DNA of 64,000 nucleotides from Candidatus Dechloromonas phosphorivorans (GTDB lineage: Bacteria; Pseudomonadota; Gammaproteobacteria; Burkholderiales; Rhodocyclaceae): NCBI GenBank assembly GCA_016714975.1, contig JADKBR010000015.1:182932-246931 (forward strand), read 5' to 3'. Below are positions 1 to 7,968 of the stretch, piece after piece. The notes beneath the pieces are model-generated. The model did not search any database. It was not told the DNA's origin and was given only the letters and a program-made list of their open reading frames with translations. Every line of letters begins with the position of its first letter. Positions within the stretch are counted from its first letter, which is position 1. The position numbers and the translations under genes are program-made.

Positions 1-972
1 AGCGGCCACGGTCGGGAATTTCTGTCCCCACGGCCCTTGGGTGAAGGCCTCCAGTTCGGCCAGCGCGGCTTCGGCGCTGGATGCCGTGTAGATCGGCCTG
101 ATCGCCGCCGCCAGCGCCTTACGCTCCTTCCAGCTGGCGTAATCGAGGCTGTTCCGGATCAGGTGCACGATGCAGGTTTGCAGCGTGGTGGCGGGAAAGA
201 CGGTGGCCAAAGCCTCGGGCATCCCCTTCAGGCCGTCGGTGACGGCGATCAGGATGTCGGCCACGCCGCGGGTCTTGAGATCGTTGAAGACCTTCATCCA
301 GAACTTGGCGCCCTCGGTGTTCTCGATCCACAGCCCGAGGATGTCGCGCGTGCCGTCCGGCAGCACGCCCAGTGCCAGATAGATGGCCTTGTTGCGGACC
401 ACCGCATCCTCGCGAATCTTGACCCGCAGGGCATCGAAGAACACCACGGGATACATCGCTTCCAGCGGCCGCGATTGCCAGGCGGCGACCTCGGCCATCA
501 CCGCATCGGTGACCGAACTGATGAACTCGGGCGAGACCTCGGTGCCGTACTGCTCGGCCAGAAACCCCTGGATTTCGCGAATCGTCATGCCGCGCGCGTA
601 CATGGCGACGATCTTGTCGTCGAAACCGGTGAAGCGGCGTTCGTGCTTGGGAATGAGCAGCGGCTCGAAACTGCCGGCCCGATCACGGGGCACGTCGATC
701 TTCAGCGGCCCGTCCTCGGTCAGGATGGTCTTGCCGCTACGGCCGTTGCGGTGATTACCGAGGTCATCGGGCTTATCCGCACCCGGCGGGTAGCCCAGGT
801 GATGGCTGAGTTCGGCGCTCAACGCCCGCTCGATCAGCGCCTTCTTGAACGCCATCGAGGCGGCATCGATCGCCTCGGCGTCCATCGGGCCACTGACCAT
901 CTGGTCAATGAATTCCTTGGGGATGCTGGGCAGCACCGCTGCCCGTTGCTTCTTGCTCGTCTTGATCGGCAT
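1..972 (-). CDS. IS256 family (mutator-type) transposase, C-terminus cut by window edge
   Basis: About 324 codons are open from ATG at 972 to the left edge of the window, so the C-terminus is missing. The start has a good ribosome binding site (GAAGGAG about 6 bases upstream). The protein has the IS256 order: an N-terminal segment ending in LGYPPG, a charged central region, FFDALRVKI with the first catalytic Asp, and AVTDGLKGMPEAL with the second Asp followed by the cysteine/histidine segment TLQTCIVHLIRNS. The third catalytic residue (Glu) would lie beyond the window. It moves its own element by cut/copy-and-paste using a DDE nuclease. The visible part has no internal stop. Family assignment is firm; the exact IS name is not resolved. 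Confidence 0.93.
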   Translation of the reverse strand, partial: MPIKTSKKQRAAVLPSIPKEFIDQMVSGPMDAEAIDAASMAFKKALIERALSAELSHHLGYPPGADKPDDLGNHRNGRSGKTILTEDGPLKIDVPRDRAGSFEPLLIPKHERRFTGFDDKIVAMYARGMTIREIQGFLAEQYGTEVSPEFISSVTDAVMAEVAAWQSRPLEAMYPVVFFDALRVKIREDAVVRNKAIYLALGVLPDGTRDILGLWIENTEGAKFWMKVFNDLKTRGVADILIAVTDGLKGMPEALATVFPATTLQTCIVHLIRNSLDYASWKERKALAAAIRPIYTASSAEAALAELEAFTQGPWGQKFPTVAA

Positions 973-1027
973 ACATGCTCCTTCTCGCTGACATGTTATG
1001 CCTCACACACAAAATTTCGGACAGGCT
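1..1027. mobile_element. IS256-type insertion sequence, partial
   Basis: The element carries the minus-strand transposase. Its right end is placed by eye near 1020-1027, at the stretch reading ACAAAATTTCGGACAGGCTC. This resembles the terminal repeats of many IS256 elements and sits exactly where the neighbouring IS3 orfA frame begins. The left end is outside the window, so the target duplication cannot be checked. It has landed inside the orfA gene of an IS3-type element. Confidence 0.75.
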
Positions 1028-1189
1028 CGAGATCAGAGCCACTCCGCAAGCCACACGACAAGACAGGAAGCGCATCCAGGAGCTCGAACGCGAACTGCTG
1101 CGCAAAGACCGAGCGCTAGCCGAAACCGCCGCCTTGTTAGTCCTGTAAAAAAAGTCGCGGTGATCTTCAACAAAGGCGAGGCCGAATGA
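1026..1189 (+). pseudogene. IS3 family orfA remnant (C-terminal third, frameshifted)
   Basis: From 1026 the frame reads a typical IS3 orfA tail: a coiled-coil/leucine-zipper segment RKRIQELERELLRKDRAL, then LAETAALLVL and a TAA stop at 1146-1148. The expected continuation (KKVAVIFNKGEAE, ending at 1189) is present one frame away, immediately after a run of seven A. The helix-turn-helix N-terminus is absent because the IS256 copy is inserted upstream. The frame change at the A run could be an assembly indel or a decay mutation. Normal IS3 orfA/orfB frameshifting would occur further downstream. Confidence 0.7.
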
Positions 1190-2307
1190 TGGGGCTCGAA
1201 GATCGGCAAGCCTTGGCCCGAGATATTCACGTCGCGCAAGCGGCCGGTGCGCGGCTCGTGCTTGCCTGCGAGATCGTTGGCATCGCGTTGCGCACCCTGC
1301 AACGCTGGAAAGGCGTGGATGGAACCATCCGTCCCGATGACCGCCCCTTGGTCGTCCGCGCCCCACCCGGTCACGCACTCAGCGAAGCCGAGCGCGCACA
1401 GGTGCTGGCCGTCGCGAATGCACCACGCTTTGCCGCTGTCCCGCCCGCGCGCATCGTCCCCATGCTGGCTGACGAGGGGGTTTATCTGGCCAGTGAATCC
1501 ACGTTCAGTCGTGTGCTGAAGGCGCACGGGCAAAGTGCTCATCGCGGGCGGGCCAAGGCACCCAAGCCACGACGGCCGCCGACGACGCACATTGCAACAG
1601 AAGCGCGCCAGGTATGGTGCTGGGACATGACTTATCTGCCCGCGCAGGTACTGGGGCGCTGGTTTCATCTTTACCTGATACTGGACTTGTACAGCTGCAA
1701 GATTGTTGGCTGGGAGGTGCATGACAGCGACCACGCCGATCATGCCGCCCATCTGGTGCGCCGCACGGCGCTGGCCGAGGGAATTGCCGTGCTGAGTCGC
1801 AAGCCCGTGCTGCACGGTGATAACGGCTCGACGCTCAAGGCGACGACCGTGCTCTCAATGCTGAACTGGCTGGGAGTCAAACCGTCGTATTCGCGACCCC
1901 GGGTCAGCGATGACAATGCTTACGCAGAATCGTTGTTTCGCACCGCCAAATACCGGCCAGAGTTTCCCACCAAAGGCTTTGCGGACCTTGACGCCGCCCG
2001 CGCCTCGGCGAGCAGCTTTGCGCACTGGCACAACGTCGATGATCGGCATAGCGGCATTCATTACGTCAGCCCGGCTCAACGCCATGCCGGCGAGGATCAC
2101 GCGATTCTGGCGGCTCGCCATGCCTTGTATGTCACGGCTCGCGAACTCAACTCGGCACGCTGGTCCGGCAAGACGCGAAACTGGGCGCCGGTCGGCCCGG
2201 TGACGCTTAACCCCGAACGCGATTGCGTCATCAAATCACATCCGGAAAACAGCTTTATTCAGCCGTTGGCTGCATGAACGAGGCGACAACTACCTTGACG
2301 CGCGCCG
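1028..2307. mobile_element. IS3-type element, left part displaced by IS256 insertion
   Basis: It consists of the orfA remnant plus intact orfB. The right end is placed near 2307, after the motif GCGACAACTACCTTGACGC, which looks like the terminal inverted repeat of this IS3 subgroup. The left end and target duplication lie outside the window, beyond the nested IS256 copy. The element interrupts an older reading frame on the minus strand (2308-2487). Confidence 0.7.
1186..2277 (+). CDS. IS3 family transposase OrfB (DDE integrase)
   Basis: A 363-residue protein with an N-terminal HTH_21-like region and an rve integrase core. The catalytic triad is visible as D147 (WCWDMTYL), D212 (LHGDNGS) and E248 (DDNAYAESLF), spaced D-D(35)E as in IS3 transposases. 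The ATG at 1186 overlaps the end of the orfA remnant, the usual IS3 arrangement in which OrfA-OrfB is made by frameshifting. OrfB is intact, but its orfA partner is destroyed, so the element is unlikely to move by itself. Confidence 0.93.
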   Translation: MMGLEDRQALARDIHVAQAAGARLVLACEIVGIALRTLQRWKGVDGTIRPDDRPLVVRAPPGHALSEAERAQVLAVANAPRFAAVPPARIVPMLADEGVYLASESTFSRVLKAHGQSAHRGRAKAPKPRRPPTTHIATEARQVWCWDMTYLPAQVLGRWFHLYLILDLYSCKIVGWEVHDSDHADHAAHLVRRTALAEGIAVLSRKPVLHGDNGSTLKATTVLSMLNWLGVKPSYSRPRVSDDNAYAESLFRTAKYRPEFPTKGFADLDAARASASSFAHWHNVDDRHSGIHYVSPAQRHAGEDHAILAARHALYVTARELNSARWSGKTRNWAPVGPVTLNPERDCVIKSHPENSFIQPLAA

Positions 2308-2487
2308 ATACCACTCGTCCATTTCATCGAACGTGCGCGGATAATCGACGCCCCGGATCGGGCTGGCATTTCCCATGGCAAGAAAATACCCGCAGCACGC
2401 ACGTGCGTCAAAGGGATACCCATTTTCCACAAATTCGTCGACCAACCAGTTCAGTTTCTGGAGAACTGGATCAGGCAGCAGCATCAC
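2290..2487 (-). pseudogene. unidentified ORF truncated by the IS3 element
   Basis: Sixty-five codons are open, and the last few (below about 2308) come from the IS3 end. The native part contains ARACCGYFLAMGNA and VDYPRTFDEMDEW. The last stretch resembles the start of IS1595-type transposases (YPRTF..F..WF), but the preceding 45 residues are not recognised. No convincing ribosome binding site precedes the ATG at 2484/GTG at 2487. It is best read as the 5' end of a gene whose remainder was separated by the IS3 insertion. Function unknown. Confidence 0.35.
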
Positions 2488-2559
2488 GAGACACTCGTAG
2501 CATGAACCCCGCCCTTTGACAGACGAAAAACCGAGGAAACCTCAATAGACAGCAGCGCG

Positions 2560-2589
2560 AAAAAAAAGGGGCGCTCGCCGCGCCCCTTT
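2560..2589 (-). terminator. rho-independent terminator of ppk2
   Basis: A 9-bp perfect stem (AAAGGGGCG / CGCCCCTTT, loop of 7) is followed on the minus strand by eight T. It sits 24 bases after the ppk2 stop codon. Confidence 0.85.
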
Positions 2590-2612
2590 GGTGGACCCTG
2601 ATTCCGTTCAGT

Positions 2613-3866
2613 TCAGAGGATTGCCTTGTGCTCCACCTGCGAACTTGCACCCGGTTCGTAGACGACGTGCGGACGACCGACCAGTAGTGGATCGACGGGC
2701 CCGATGGCGTCAATGTCCTTGCCTGCATAATCTAGTTTGTGCAGGACGAAACGCATGGCGTTGAGGCGCGCGCGCTTCTTGCAATCGGACTTGACCACTG
2801 TCCACGGCGCTTCAGCGGTATCGGTATGGAAGAACATCGCCTCCTTGGCTTTGGTGTAGTCGTCCCACTTGTCGAGCGAAGCCAGGTCGATCGGCGACAG
2901 CTTCCATTGCTTGAGCGGGTGAACCTCGCGCTCCTTGAAGCGGCGACGCTGTTCCTTGCGACTGACCGAGAACCAGAACTTGATCAGGTGAATGCCGCTG
3001 CGCACCAGGGTGCGTTCGACTTCCGGCGTCTGGCGCATGAACTCGCGGTATTCGTCCTCGCTGCAAAAGCCCATCACGCGCTCGACACCGCCGCGGTTGT
3101 ACCACGATCGATCCATGAAAATGATCTCGCCGGCGGTTGGCAGGTGCTTGACGTAGCGCTGGAAGTACCACTGGCCGCGCTCCTCCATCGTCGGCTTCTC
3201 CAGCGCGACCACGCGCCCGCCACGCGGGTTGAGGTTCTCGGTAAAGCGCTTGATGGAGCCGCCCTTGCCCGCTGCATCACGCCCCTCGAAGATGACGACC
3301 ATCCGTTGGCCGGTTTCCTTGACCCAGTTCTGCAACTTGACCAGTTCGACCTGCAGACGGTATTTCTGTTTCTCGTAGGCCTTGCGCGACATCAGGTTGC
3401 GATAGGGGTAAGAATTGTTGTCCCGCCAACCGGTTGCCAGTTCGTCGTCGGGGCTGGTCGGCAGCTTCCATGCCGGCGCATCCTCCTTGCCAAGCAGCGC
3501 CTTGCGCAACGCCACCGCGTCATCGGGCGACGCGCCGGTCATGATCGCTTCCAGCGACTTGGCCAGCGCGACCGCATCTCCGGGAGCAGAATGCGCAATG
3601 ATGTCTTTGAGAGCGACGGTCTTCTGCTCGACCGCCGAACTGGTAGCCTCGGCAACGTCATAGGCCTCCATCGCCGCGGGCGTGTGTGCTGGCGCAACAT
3701 CCCCGGCCGCGGCCCTGCGCGTCTGCGCTACGCGGGGCAAGGCAAGGGCGCGTGCCCGCGGTACGGACTTCTTGGTGGTCGTGGAACTGGCGCTCACGGC
3801 GGGCTTTGCCGCAACCGTCGTCTTGCTGTCGGCGTCCGATGCAGGTGGTTTGGTACTCTTGTCCAT
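2613..3866 (-). CDS. ppk2: polyphosphate kinase 2 (PPK2)
   Basis: A 417-residue protein that transfers phosphate between polyphosphate and nucleotides in the cytosol. The PPK2 core spans roughly residues 160-390, with Walker A GRDAAGKGG (about 195-203) and Walker B MDRSWYNR (about 251-258), plus the lid-region arginines. The ATG at 3866 is chosen because GGGGAG lies 7-8 bases upstream; a longer frame to 3917 has no such site. The first 75 or so residues are low-complexity, rich in Ala, Lys, Thr and Ser, and are followed by an acidic-helical linker. Typical PPK2 enzymes are about 270-300 residues, so this N-terminal extension is unusual. A single core domain suggests a class I-like enzyme, but the class cannot be settled from sequence alone. 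It has its own terminator and is monocistronic. Confidence 0.93.
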   Translation of the reverse strand: MDKSTKPPASDADSKTTVAAKPAVSASSTTTKKSVPRARALALPRVAQTRRAAAGDVAPAHTPAAMEAYDVAEATSSAVEQKTVALKDIIAHSAPGDAVALAKSLEAIMTGASPDDAVALRKALLGKEDAPAWKLPTSPDDELATGWRDNNSYPYRNLMSRKAYEKQKYRLQVELVKLQNWVKETGQRMVVIFEGRDAAGKGGSIKRFTENLNPRGGRVVALEKPTMEERGQWYFQRYVKHLPTAGEIIFMDRSWYNRGGVERVMGFCSEDEYREFMRQTPEVERTLVRSGIHLIKFWFSVSRKEQRRRFKEREVHPLKQWKLSPIDLASLDKWDDYTKAKEAMFFHTDTAEAPWTVVKSDCKKRARLNAMRFVLHKLDYAGKDIDAIGPVDPLLVGRPHVVYEPGASSQVEHKAIL

Positions 3867-4281
3867 CAATTTCTCCCCGGTAAAATGTGTTTTTCGTGGC
3901 AAAAATCTCGACGTCAAATCCTTGTTGCGCTATCGCTTCCATGGTACTCCTTGTATGCTCCTCGATTCAATCACCTCAAGCCCGTTGACCCACATTTTTC
4001 CGGGCTTTCCCCCCTCCCGGTCACCTGGCAAGACCGTCCAGGCAGCGCCCGTTTAGACTGCCCGGCTGGCTTCAGCAATCCGGTCCAGTAGCTGTGTCAA
4101 CGGGCTCGCGCTCACCTGGCTGACTTGGCAGGGTCAGAAGGTGAGGGCCGCGCTGAAATCTGGCCGTTCTTTCGTGTCGACCGCGGAAGCGCCGTCCCTA
4201 TAGAATGTGCAGCTGACAACCAGCAAGCCGGTAAGCTCGGCCGGTGTCCCGCACAACCCATTTACCAATCCGGAGAGACCA
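3867..4281. other. intergenic region between divergent ppk2 and the aminotransferase
   Basis: About 415 bases with no supported gene. It must hold the ppk2 promoter (minus strand) and the aminotransferase promoter (plus strand). A weak -10-like TATAGA at 4199-4204 precedes the plus-strand gene without a convincing -35. I looked for a Pho-box-like CTGTCAT repeat, which would be expected for phosphate control of ppk2, and did not find one. Confidence 0.4.
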
Positions 4282-5409
4282 TTGTCCGCCCTGCTACCCA
4301 ATGTTGACCCCCAAGGCCTGCTCGAATACTCGGTGGTCTATACCGACCGTGCGCTGAACCACATGTCGCAGCGCTTCCAGGGCGTCATGAAGGACATCTC
4401 GCGCATCCTGAAGCATGTCTACAACGCCCAGGCTGCGGTTGTCGTTCCCGGCAGCGGTACCTTTGGCATGGAAGCTGTCGCGCGCCAGTTCGCCAGCGAG
4501 AAGAAAGTCCTGGTCATCCGCAATGGCTGGTTCAGCTTCCGCTGGACCCAGATTTTCGACATGGGAAAGATTCCGTCGGAAAGCATCGTGCTCAAGGCAC
4601 GCCAAGTCGGTAGCGGCGCGCAGGCACCGTTCGCGCCGCCGCCACTTGCCGAAGTGGTCGCGGTAATCCACGAACAGCGGCCAGCAGTCGTCTTCGCGCC
4701 GCACGTCGAGACTGCCTCGGGGATGATCCTGCCCGACGATTACCTGAAAGCGGTTGGTGCTGCAGTGCGTGCGGTCGACGGTCTTTTCGTCCTCGATTGC
4801 GTCGCCTCGGGCACGGTCTGGGTCGACATGGTCGCGAGCAATGTCGACGTGCTGATCAGCGCCCCGCAGAAGGGCTGGAGCGCTTCGCCCTGCTGCGCCC
4901 TGATCGCTCTCGGCGAGCGCGCCCGCGCCCGGATCGACGCGACGACCAGCAGCAGCTTCGCCTGTGACCTCAAGAAGTGGCTGCAGATCATGGAGGCCTT
5001 CGAGAACGGCGGTCACGCTTACCACGCGACGATGCCGACCGATGCGCTGGCTGCGATGCGCGATGTCATGCTGGAAACGGAGGCCTATGGCTTCGCCAGC
5101 GTCTGCCGCGAGCAGCAGGAACTCGGCCGCCGCGTGCGCGAGGTGCTTGAGAGCAGCGGCTACCCGAGCGTCGCCGCCGAAGGCTTCAAGGCGCCCGGTG
5201 TGGTAGTCAGCTATACCAGCGATCCGGACCTCCAGAACGGCAGGAAATTCCTCGCTGTCGGTCTGCAGACTGCGGCCGGCGTGCCGCTGCAATGCGACGA
5301 GCCGCCCGAGTTCCGCAGCTTCCGTATCGGTCTGTTCGGGCTGGAAAAGCTGCACAACCCGGAGCGCACCGTGGACAACCTGGCGAAGGCGCTCGATGCA
5401 CTCGTCTGA
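4282..5409 (+). CDS. class V aminotransferase, alanine/serine-glyoxylate type
   Basis: A PLP-dependent aminotransferase of fold type I, about 375 residues. The PLP lysine is in SAPQKGWSASP and the cofactor Asp is in LFVLDCVASG. The N-terminal YSVVYTDRALNHMSQRF and the substrate-side GSGTFGMEA are typical of the phosphoserine/alanine-glyoxylate aminotransferase group. I prefer TTG at 4282, which has GGAGAG 5 bases upstream and begins where the family normally begins. An ATG at 4207 in the same frame would add 25 unsupported residues. The likely reaction is amino transfer to glyoxylate or pyruvate; the real substrate is not decided. The downstream transglycosylase overlaps its last 14 bases. 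Confidence 0.85.
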   Translation: MSALLPNVDPQGLLEYSVVYTDRALNHMSQRFQGVMKDISRILKHVYNAQAAVVVPGSGTFGMEAVARQFASEKKVLVIRNGWFSFRWTQIFDMGKIPSESIVLKARQVGSGAQAPFAPPPLAEVVAVIHEQRPAVVFAPHVETASGMILPDDYLKAVGAAVRAVDGLFVLDCVASGTVWVDMVASNVDVLISAPQKGWSASPCCALIALGERARARIDATTSSSFACDLKKWLQIMEAFENGGHAYHATMPTDALAAMRDVMLETEAYGFASVCREQQELGRRVREVLESSGYPSVAAEGFKAPGVVVSYTSDPDLQNGRKFLAVGLQTAAGVPLQCDEPPEFRSFRIGLFGLEKLHNPERTVDNLAKALDALV

Positions 5410-6685
5410 CCCTCACCTCTTTCAGCATTGGATGGGCTCCCTACCCCACGCGACAGGCGTCGTCGCTGTTGCCACGCTGCTGGGGCTCGCCGGTGGCCCT
5501 TGCCTTGCGCAGACTCAATCACAGTCCGAATTTGCAAACTGCCTGGCCCGGCTGCAGCCGGTGGCGCAGCGCAGCGGCGTCCGCCCCGACAGTTACAGCC
5601 GTTTCACCAAGGACGTGCAGGCCGATTTTGCGATACTCGACAAGCTCAACTACCAGCCCGAGTTCAAGTTGCCGATCTGGGACTACCTTTCCGGACTCGT
5701 GGATGACGAGCGGATCGCCGACGGCAAGGCCGGTCTCGCCCGCCACGCCGATGTTCTGCAACGGATTCAGGCGACCTACGGCGTCGACCCGGCGACCGTG
5801 GTCGCGGTCTGGGGCGTCGAGAGCAACTACGGCAGGATCACCGGCAAGTACCCGCTGGTCCAGGCATTGGGCACGCTTTCTTGTTTCGGCCGGCGCCAGA
5901 GCTATTTCCAGGGCGAATTCTATGCCGCGCTGCGCATTCTCCAGCGCGGCGACATCGCACCCGACCGTCTCAACGGATCGTGGGCCGGCGCTTTCGGCCA
6001 CACCCAGTTCATGCCCGCCACCTACGAGCGCCTGGCAGTCGATTTCGACGGCGACGGACGCCGCGACCTGGTCGACAACAGCGACGATGCGCTGGCGTCG
6101 ACCGCCAATTTCCTGAGCAAGGGTGGCTGGCGAAGCGGACTGCCATGGGGCGTTGAAGTCAGGCTGCCAAACGGTTTCGATACCGGCCTTGCTGGCCGCA
6201 CGAACAAGCGCACGCTCGGCGACTGGGCGGCGTCTGGCCTGACGCTGGCCGACGGCCGCCCGCTTAGCACCAGTGGCCTCACTGCGAGCGAACGTGTCGG
6301 CCTGCTGATGCTGGCCGGCCCGCACGGCCCAGCATTCCTGACGACGCGCAATTTCGACGTGATCTATGGCTACAACGCCGCCGAGAGCTACGGGCTGGCG
6401 ATTGCCCATCTCTCCGATCGCCTGCGTGGCGGATCAATGTTCGCCATGCCGTGGCCGACCGACGACCCCGGACTGTCGCGTGCCGAACGCCGCGAACTGC
6501 AGACCCTCCTCGTGGCGCGCGGCCACGACATCGGGGAGATCGACGGCATCCTCGGCGACAAAAGCCGCGTCGCCCTCAGGCAGGAGCAGTCCCGGCTTGG
6601 CCAGCCGGTGAACGGGCGCGGCGGCCAGAAGATGCTCCAGGCCCTGCGCGCCGAGGGTGAAGGGCAACGACCGGACAATCGCTGA
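5396..6685 (+). CDS. lytic murein transglycosylase (MltB family) with peptidoglycan-binding domain
   Basis: A 429-residue periplasmic enzyme that cleaves the MurNAc-GlcNAc bond with anhydro-ring formation. An N-terminal hydrophobic signal peptide ends near residue 38 (GGPCLA). The SLT_2/MltB domain (about 45-340) holds the catalytic Glu142 in VWGVESNYG and the signature AGAFGHTQFMP. A PG_binding_1 domain (about 355-425) includes the repeat LLVARGHDIGEIDGILG. The ATG at 5396 has GAAGG 7 bases upstream and overlaps the aminotransferase gene, so the two are probably cotranscribed. A lipobox is absent, so it is probably soluble in the periplasm. Confidence 0.92.
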   Translation: MHSSDPHLFQHWMGSLPHATGVVAVATLLGLAGGPCLAQTQSQSEFANCLARLQPVAQRSGVRPDSYSRFTKDVQADFAILDKLNYQPEFKLPIWDYLSGLVDDERIADGKAGLARHADVLQRIQATYGVDPATVVAVWGVESNYGRITGKYPLVQALGTLSCFGRRQSYFQGEFYAALRILQRGDIAPDRLNGSWAGAFGHTQFMPATYERLAVDFDGDGRRDLVDNSDDALASTANFLSKGGWRSGLPWGVEVRLPNGFDTGLAGRTNKRTLGDWAASGLTLADGRPLSTSGLTASERVGLLMLAGPHGPAFLTTRNFDVIYGYNAAESYGLAIAHLSDRLRGGSMFAMPWPTDDPGLSRAERRELQTLLVARGHDIGEIDGILGDKSRVALRQEQSRLGQPVNGRGGQKMLQALRAEGEGQRPDNR

Positions 6686-6699
6686 AGGAGACAGACAAC

Positions 6700-7056
6700 A
6701 TGCTGCTGATGAAACTGCGCCGCACCCTCGGGGGGCACATTCTGCTGGCCCTGCTACTGGCGGGCTGCGTCGTCTATGAACCCGTGGCCGTCATGCCGGG
6801 TGCGCCAGCCAGCTTCGAGCGCTCATGGAACGCCGCGCTCGGTGCCGCTCAGGATGTCGGGATTGCGGTCACCGCGGCCGATCGCTCGAGCGGCCTTATC
6901 CAAGGCCGGCACAATGCGGCGACCGCAACCATCGCCGTGATACCACAAGCAGATGGCCGCCTCCGGATCCAGTTCGATGCAAGGGGACTCGGACCACAGG
7001 ATCAGGGGCTCGAGGATCGCTTCGTGCACGCCTACAACCGGCGCATGGGGCGCTGA
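6700..7056 (+). CDS. small putative lipoprotein
   Basis: A 118-residue protein with a type II signal peptide: positively charged MKLRRTLGG, a hydrophobic core and lipobox LLAGC, with the lipidated Cys near residue 23. The mature part (about 95 residues) has no motif I recognise; conserved-looking blocks include SFERSWNAALGAAQDVG and SSGLIQGRHNAATATI. A strong AAGGAG precedes the ATG at 6700. It lies 14 bases after the transglycosylase gene and probably shares its transcript, suggesting an envelope role, which is inference only. Confidence 0.8.
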   Translation: MLLMKLRRTLGGHILLALLLAGCVVYEPVAVMPGAPASFERSWNAALGAAQDVGIAVTAADRSSGLIQGRHNAATATIAVIPQADGRLRIQFDARGLGPQDQGLEDRFVHAYNRRMGR

Positions 7057-7133
7057 GCCTGTAGCGGACCACTTGACCTCAAGTCACTTTTCAGCCTACC
7101 TGCTGGGCACTATTCCACAAAATCAGCCCATCC

Positions 7134-7168
7134 AAAGAAAAAGGTTTTCGGCCTTTCGGCGGAAACCC
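7134..7168 (-). terminator. terminator downstream of tRNA-Pro
   Basis: On the minus strand, GGTTTCCGCC and GGCCGAAAACC form a stem with one bulge and one mismatch around a GAAA loop. It is followed by TTTTTCTTT. It starts 11 bases after the CCA end of tRNA-Pro. Confidence 0.65.
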
Positions 7169-7178
7169 TTGGCATAAC

Positions 7179-7254
7179 TGGTCGGAGCGGCGGGATTCGA
7201 ACTCGCGACCCCTTGCCCCCAGGCAAGTGCGCTACCAGGCTGCGCCACGCCCCG
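7179..7254 (-). tRNA. tRNA-Pro(GGG), one base short in the anticodon loop as read
   Basis: A cloverleaf with acceptor stem CGGGGCG/CGCTCCG, D stem GCGC/GCGC, TTCGAAT T loop and encoded CCA. The anticodon arm reads CTTGC-CTGGGG-GCAAG, which gives a fully paired stem but only a 6-base loop. The gene totals 76 bases where 77 is usual for this tRNA. One G seems missing from the G run. With it restored the loop is CTGGGGG and the anticodon is GGG. A real 6-base loop would be abnormal, so a base-calling deletion is likely. Confidence 0.92.
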
Positions 7255-7265
7255 ACAAGCTGCGG

Positions 7266-7291
7266 ATTATACCCGAAAAACCACGGTTCAA
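7266..7291 (-). promoter_or_regulatory. promoter of tRNA-Pro
   Basis: A perfect TATAAT -10 (7266-7271) lies 11 bases before the tRNA 5' end on the minus strand. The best -35 match, TTGAAC (7286-7291), is only 14 bases away, shorter than usual. The -10 is the solid part of this call. Confidence 0.55.
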
Positions 7292-7683
7292 AGGCGCAAC
7301 ATCTCGATAACATGACGCAATTCGGCGCGCAGGGCATTGACGGAAGTTGCCGCCGCGGAGGCGTCTGCCGCAGCAGGTTCGACTGCATGGCCTTCGTCGA
7401 GCTTATTGCGTGCGCCATTGATCGTGAAGCCCTGGCTGTAGAGAAGTTCGCGTATGCGCCGCACGAGCAGGACTTCATGATGTTGGTAGTAGCGTCGATT
7501 GCCACGGCGTTTGACCGGCTTGAGCTGATTGAATTCCTGCTCCCAGTAGCGCAGGACGTGAGGCTTCACAGCGCAGAGTTCGCTTACTTCGCCAATCGTG
7601 AAATAGCGCTTGGCCGGGATCGGCGGCAACTCGTCGCCACCGGAAGGCTTATGCGGCTGATCCATCGCCGGTGAGCTCGACAC
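7288..7683 (-). CDS. MerR family transcriptional regulator
   Basis: A 131-residue protein. The winged HTH begins at about residue 26 with YFTIGEVSELCAVKPHVLRYWEQEF, the MerR DNA-recognition region, followed by RRYYQHHEVLLVRRIRELLYSQG. The C-terminal half is short and Ala-rich with no effector-binding cysteines. This is the small MerR protein found just downstream of ihfA in many proteobacteria; its target is not established. Its start overlaps the end of ihfA by 35 bases, so the two are cotranscribed. Confidence 0.9.
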   Translation of the reverse strand: MSSSPAMDQPHKPSGGDELPPIPAKRYFTIGEVSELCAVKPHVLRYWEQEFNQLKPVKRRGNRRYYQHHEVLLVRRIRELLYSQGFTINGARNKLDEGHAVEPAAADASAAATSVNALRAELRHVIEMLRL

Positions 7684-7954
7684 TGGATTTCAATTTCTGG
7701 CTGGCGTGAAACGTCACCACACGTCGCGCTGTAATGGGGATTTCCTCACCTGTCTTGGGATTGCGACCCGGTCGCTGCGGCTTGTCGCGTAACTGGAAAT
7801 TGCCGAACCCGGAGAGTTTCACGCCATCCCCAGTTTGCAGAGAATTCCGTATCTCTTCGAAGAAAGCCTCGACCATGTCCTTGGCCTCACGCTTGTTGAG
7901 ACCAACCTTCTCGAACAACAGGGTCGCGAGCTCTGCCTTGGTCAAGGTCATCAT
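7649..7954 (-). CDS. ihfA: integration host factor subunit alpha
   Basis: A 101-residue HU/IHF family DNA-bending protein. It shows MTLTKAELATLLFEKVGLN at the N-terminus, SGFGNFQLRDK at the start of the DNA arm, and GRNPKTGEEIPITARRVV with the Pro that intercalates into DNA. Length matches IhfA (about 100). Two ATG codons lie at 7954 and 7951, and either may be used. It pairs with IhfB, not in this window, to bend DNA at promoters and recombination sites. It follows pheT by 14 bases, the classic pheST-ihfA order. Confidence 0.96.
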   Translation of the reverse strand: MMTLTKAELATLLFEKVGLNKREAKDMVEAFFEEIRNSLQTGDGVKLSGFGNFQLRDKPQRPGRNPKTGEEIPITARRVVTFHASQKLKSSVELTGDGSAA

Positions 7955-7968
7955 TTGTATTTTTTCCG

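Noticed and set aside
3867..4281. Pho box upstream of ppk2
   Set aside because: No pair of CTGTCAT-like repeats was found in the divergent promoter region.
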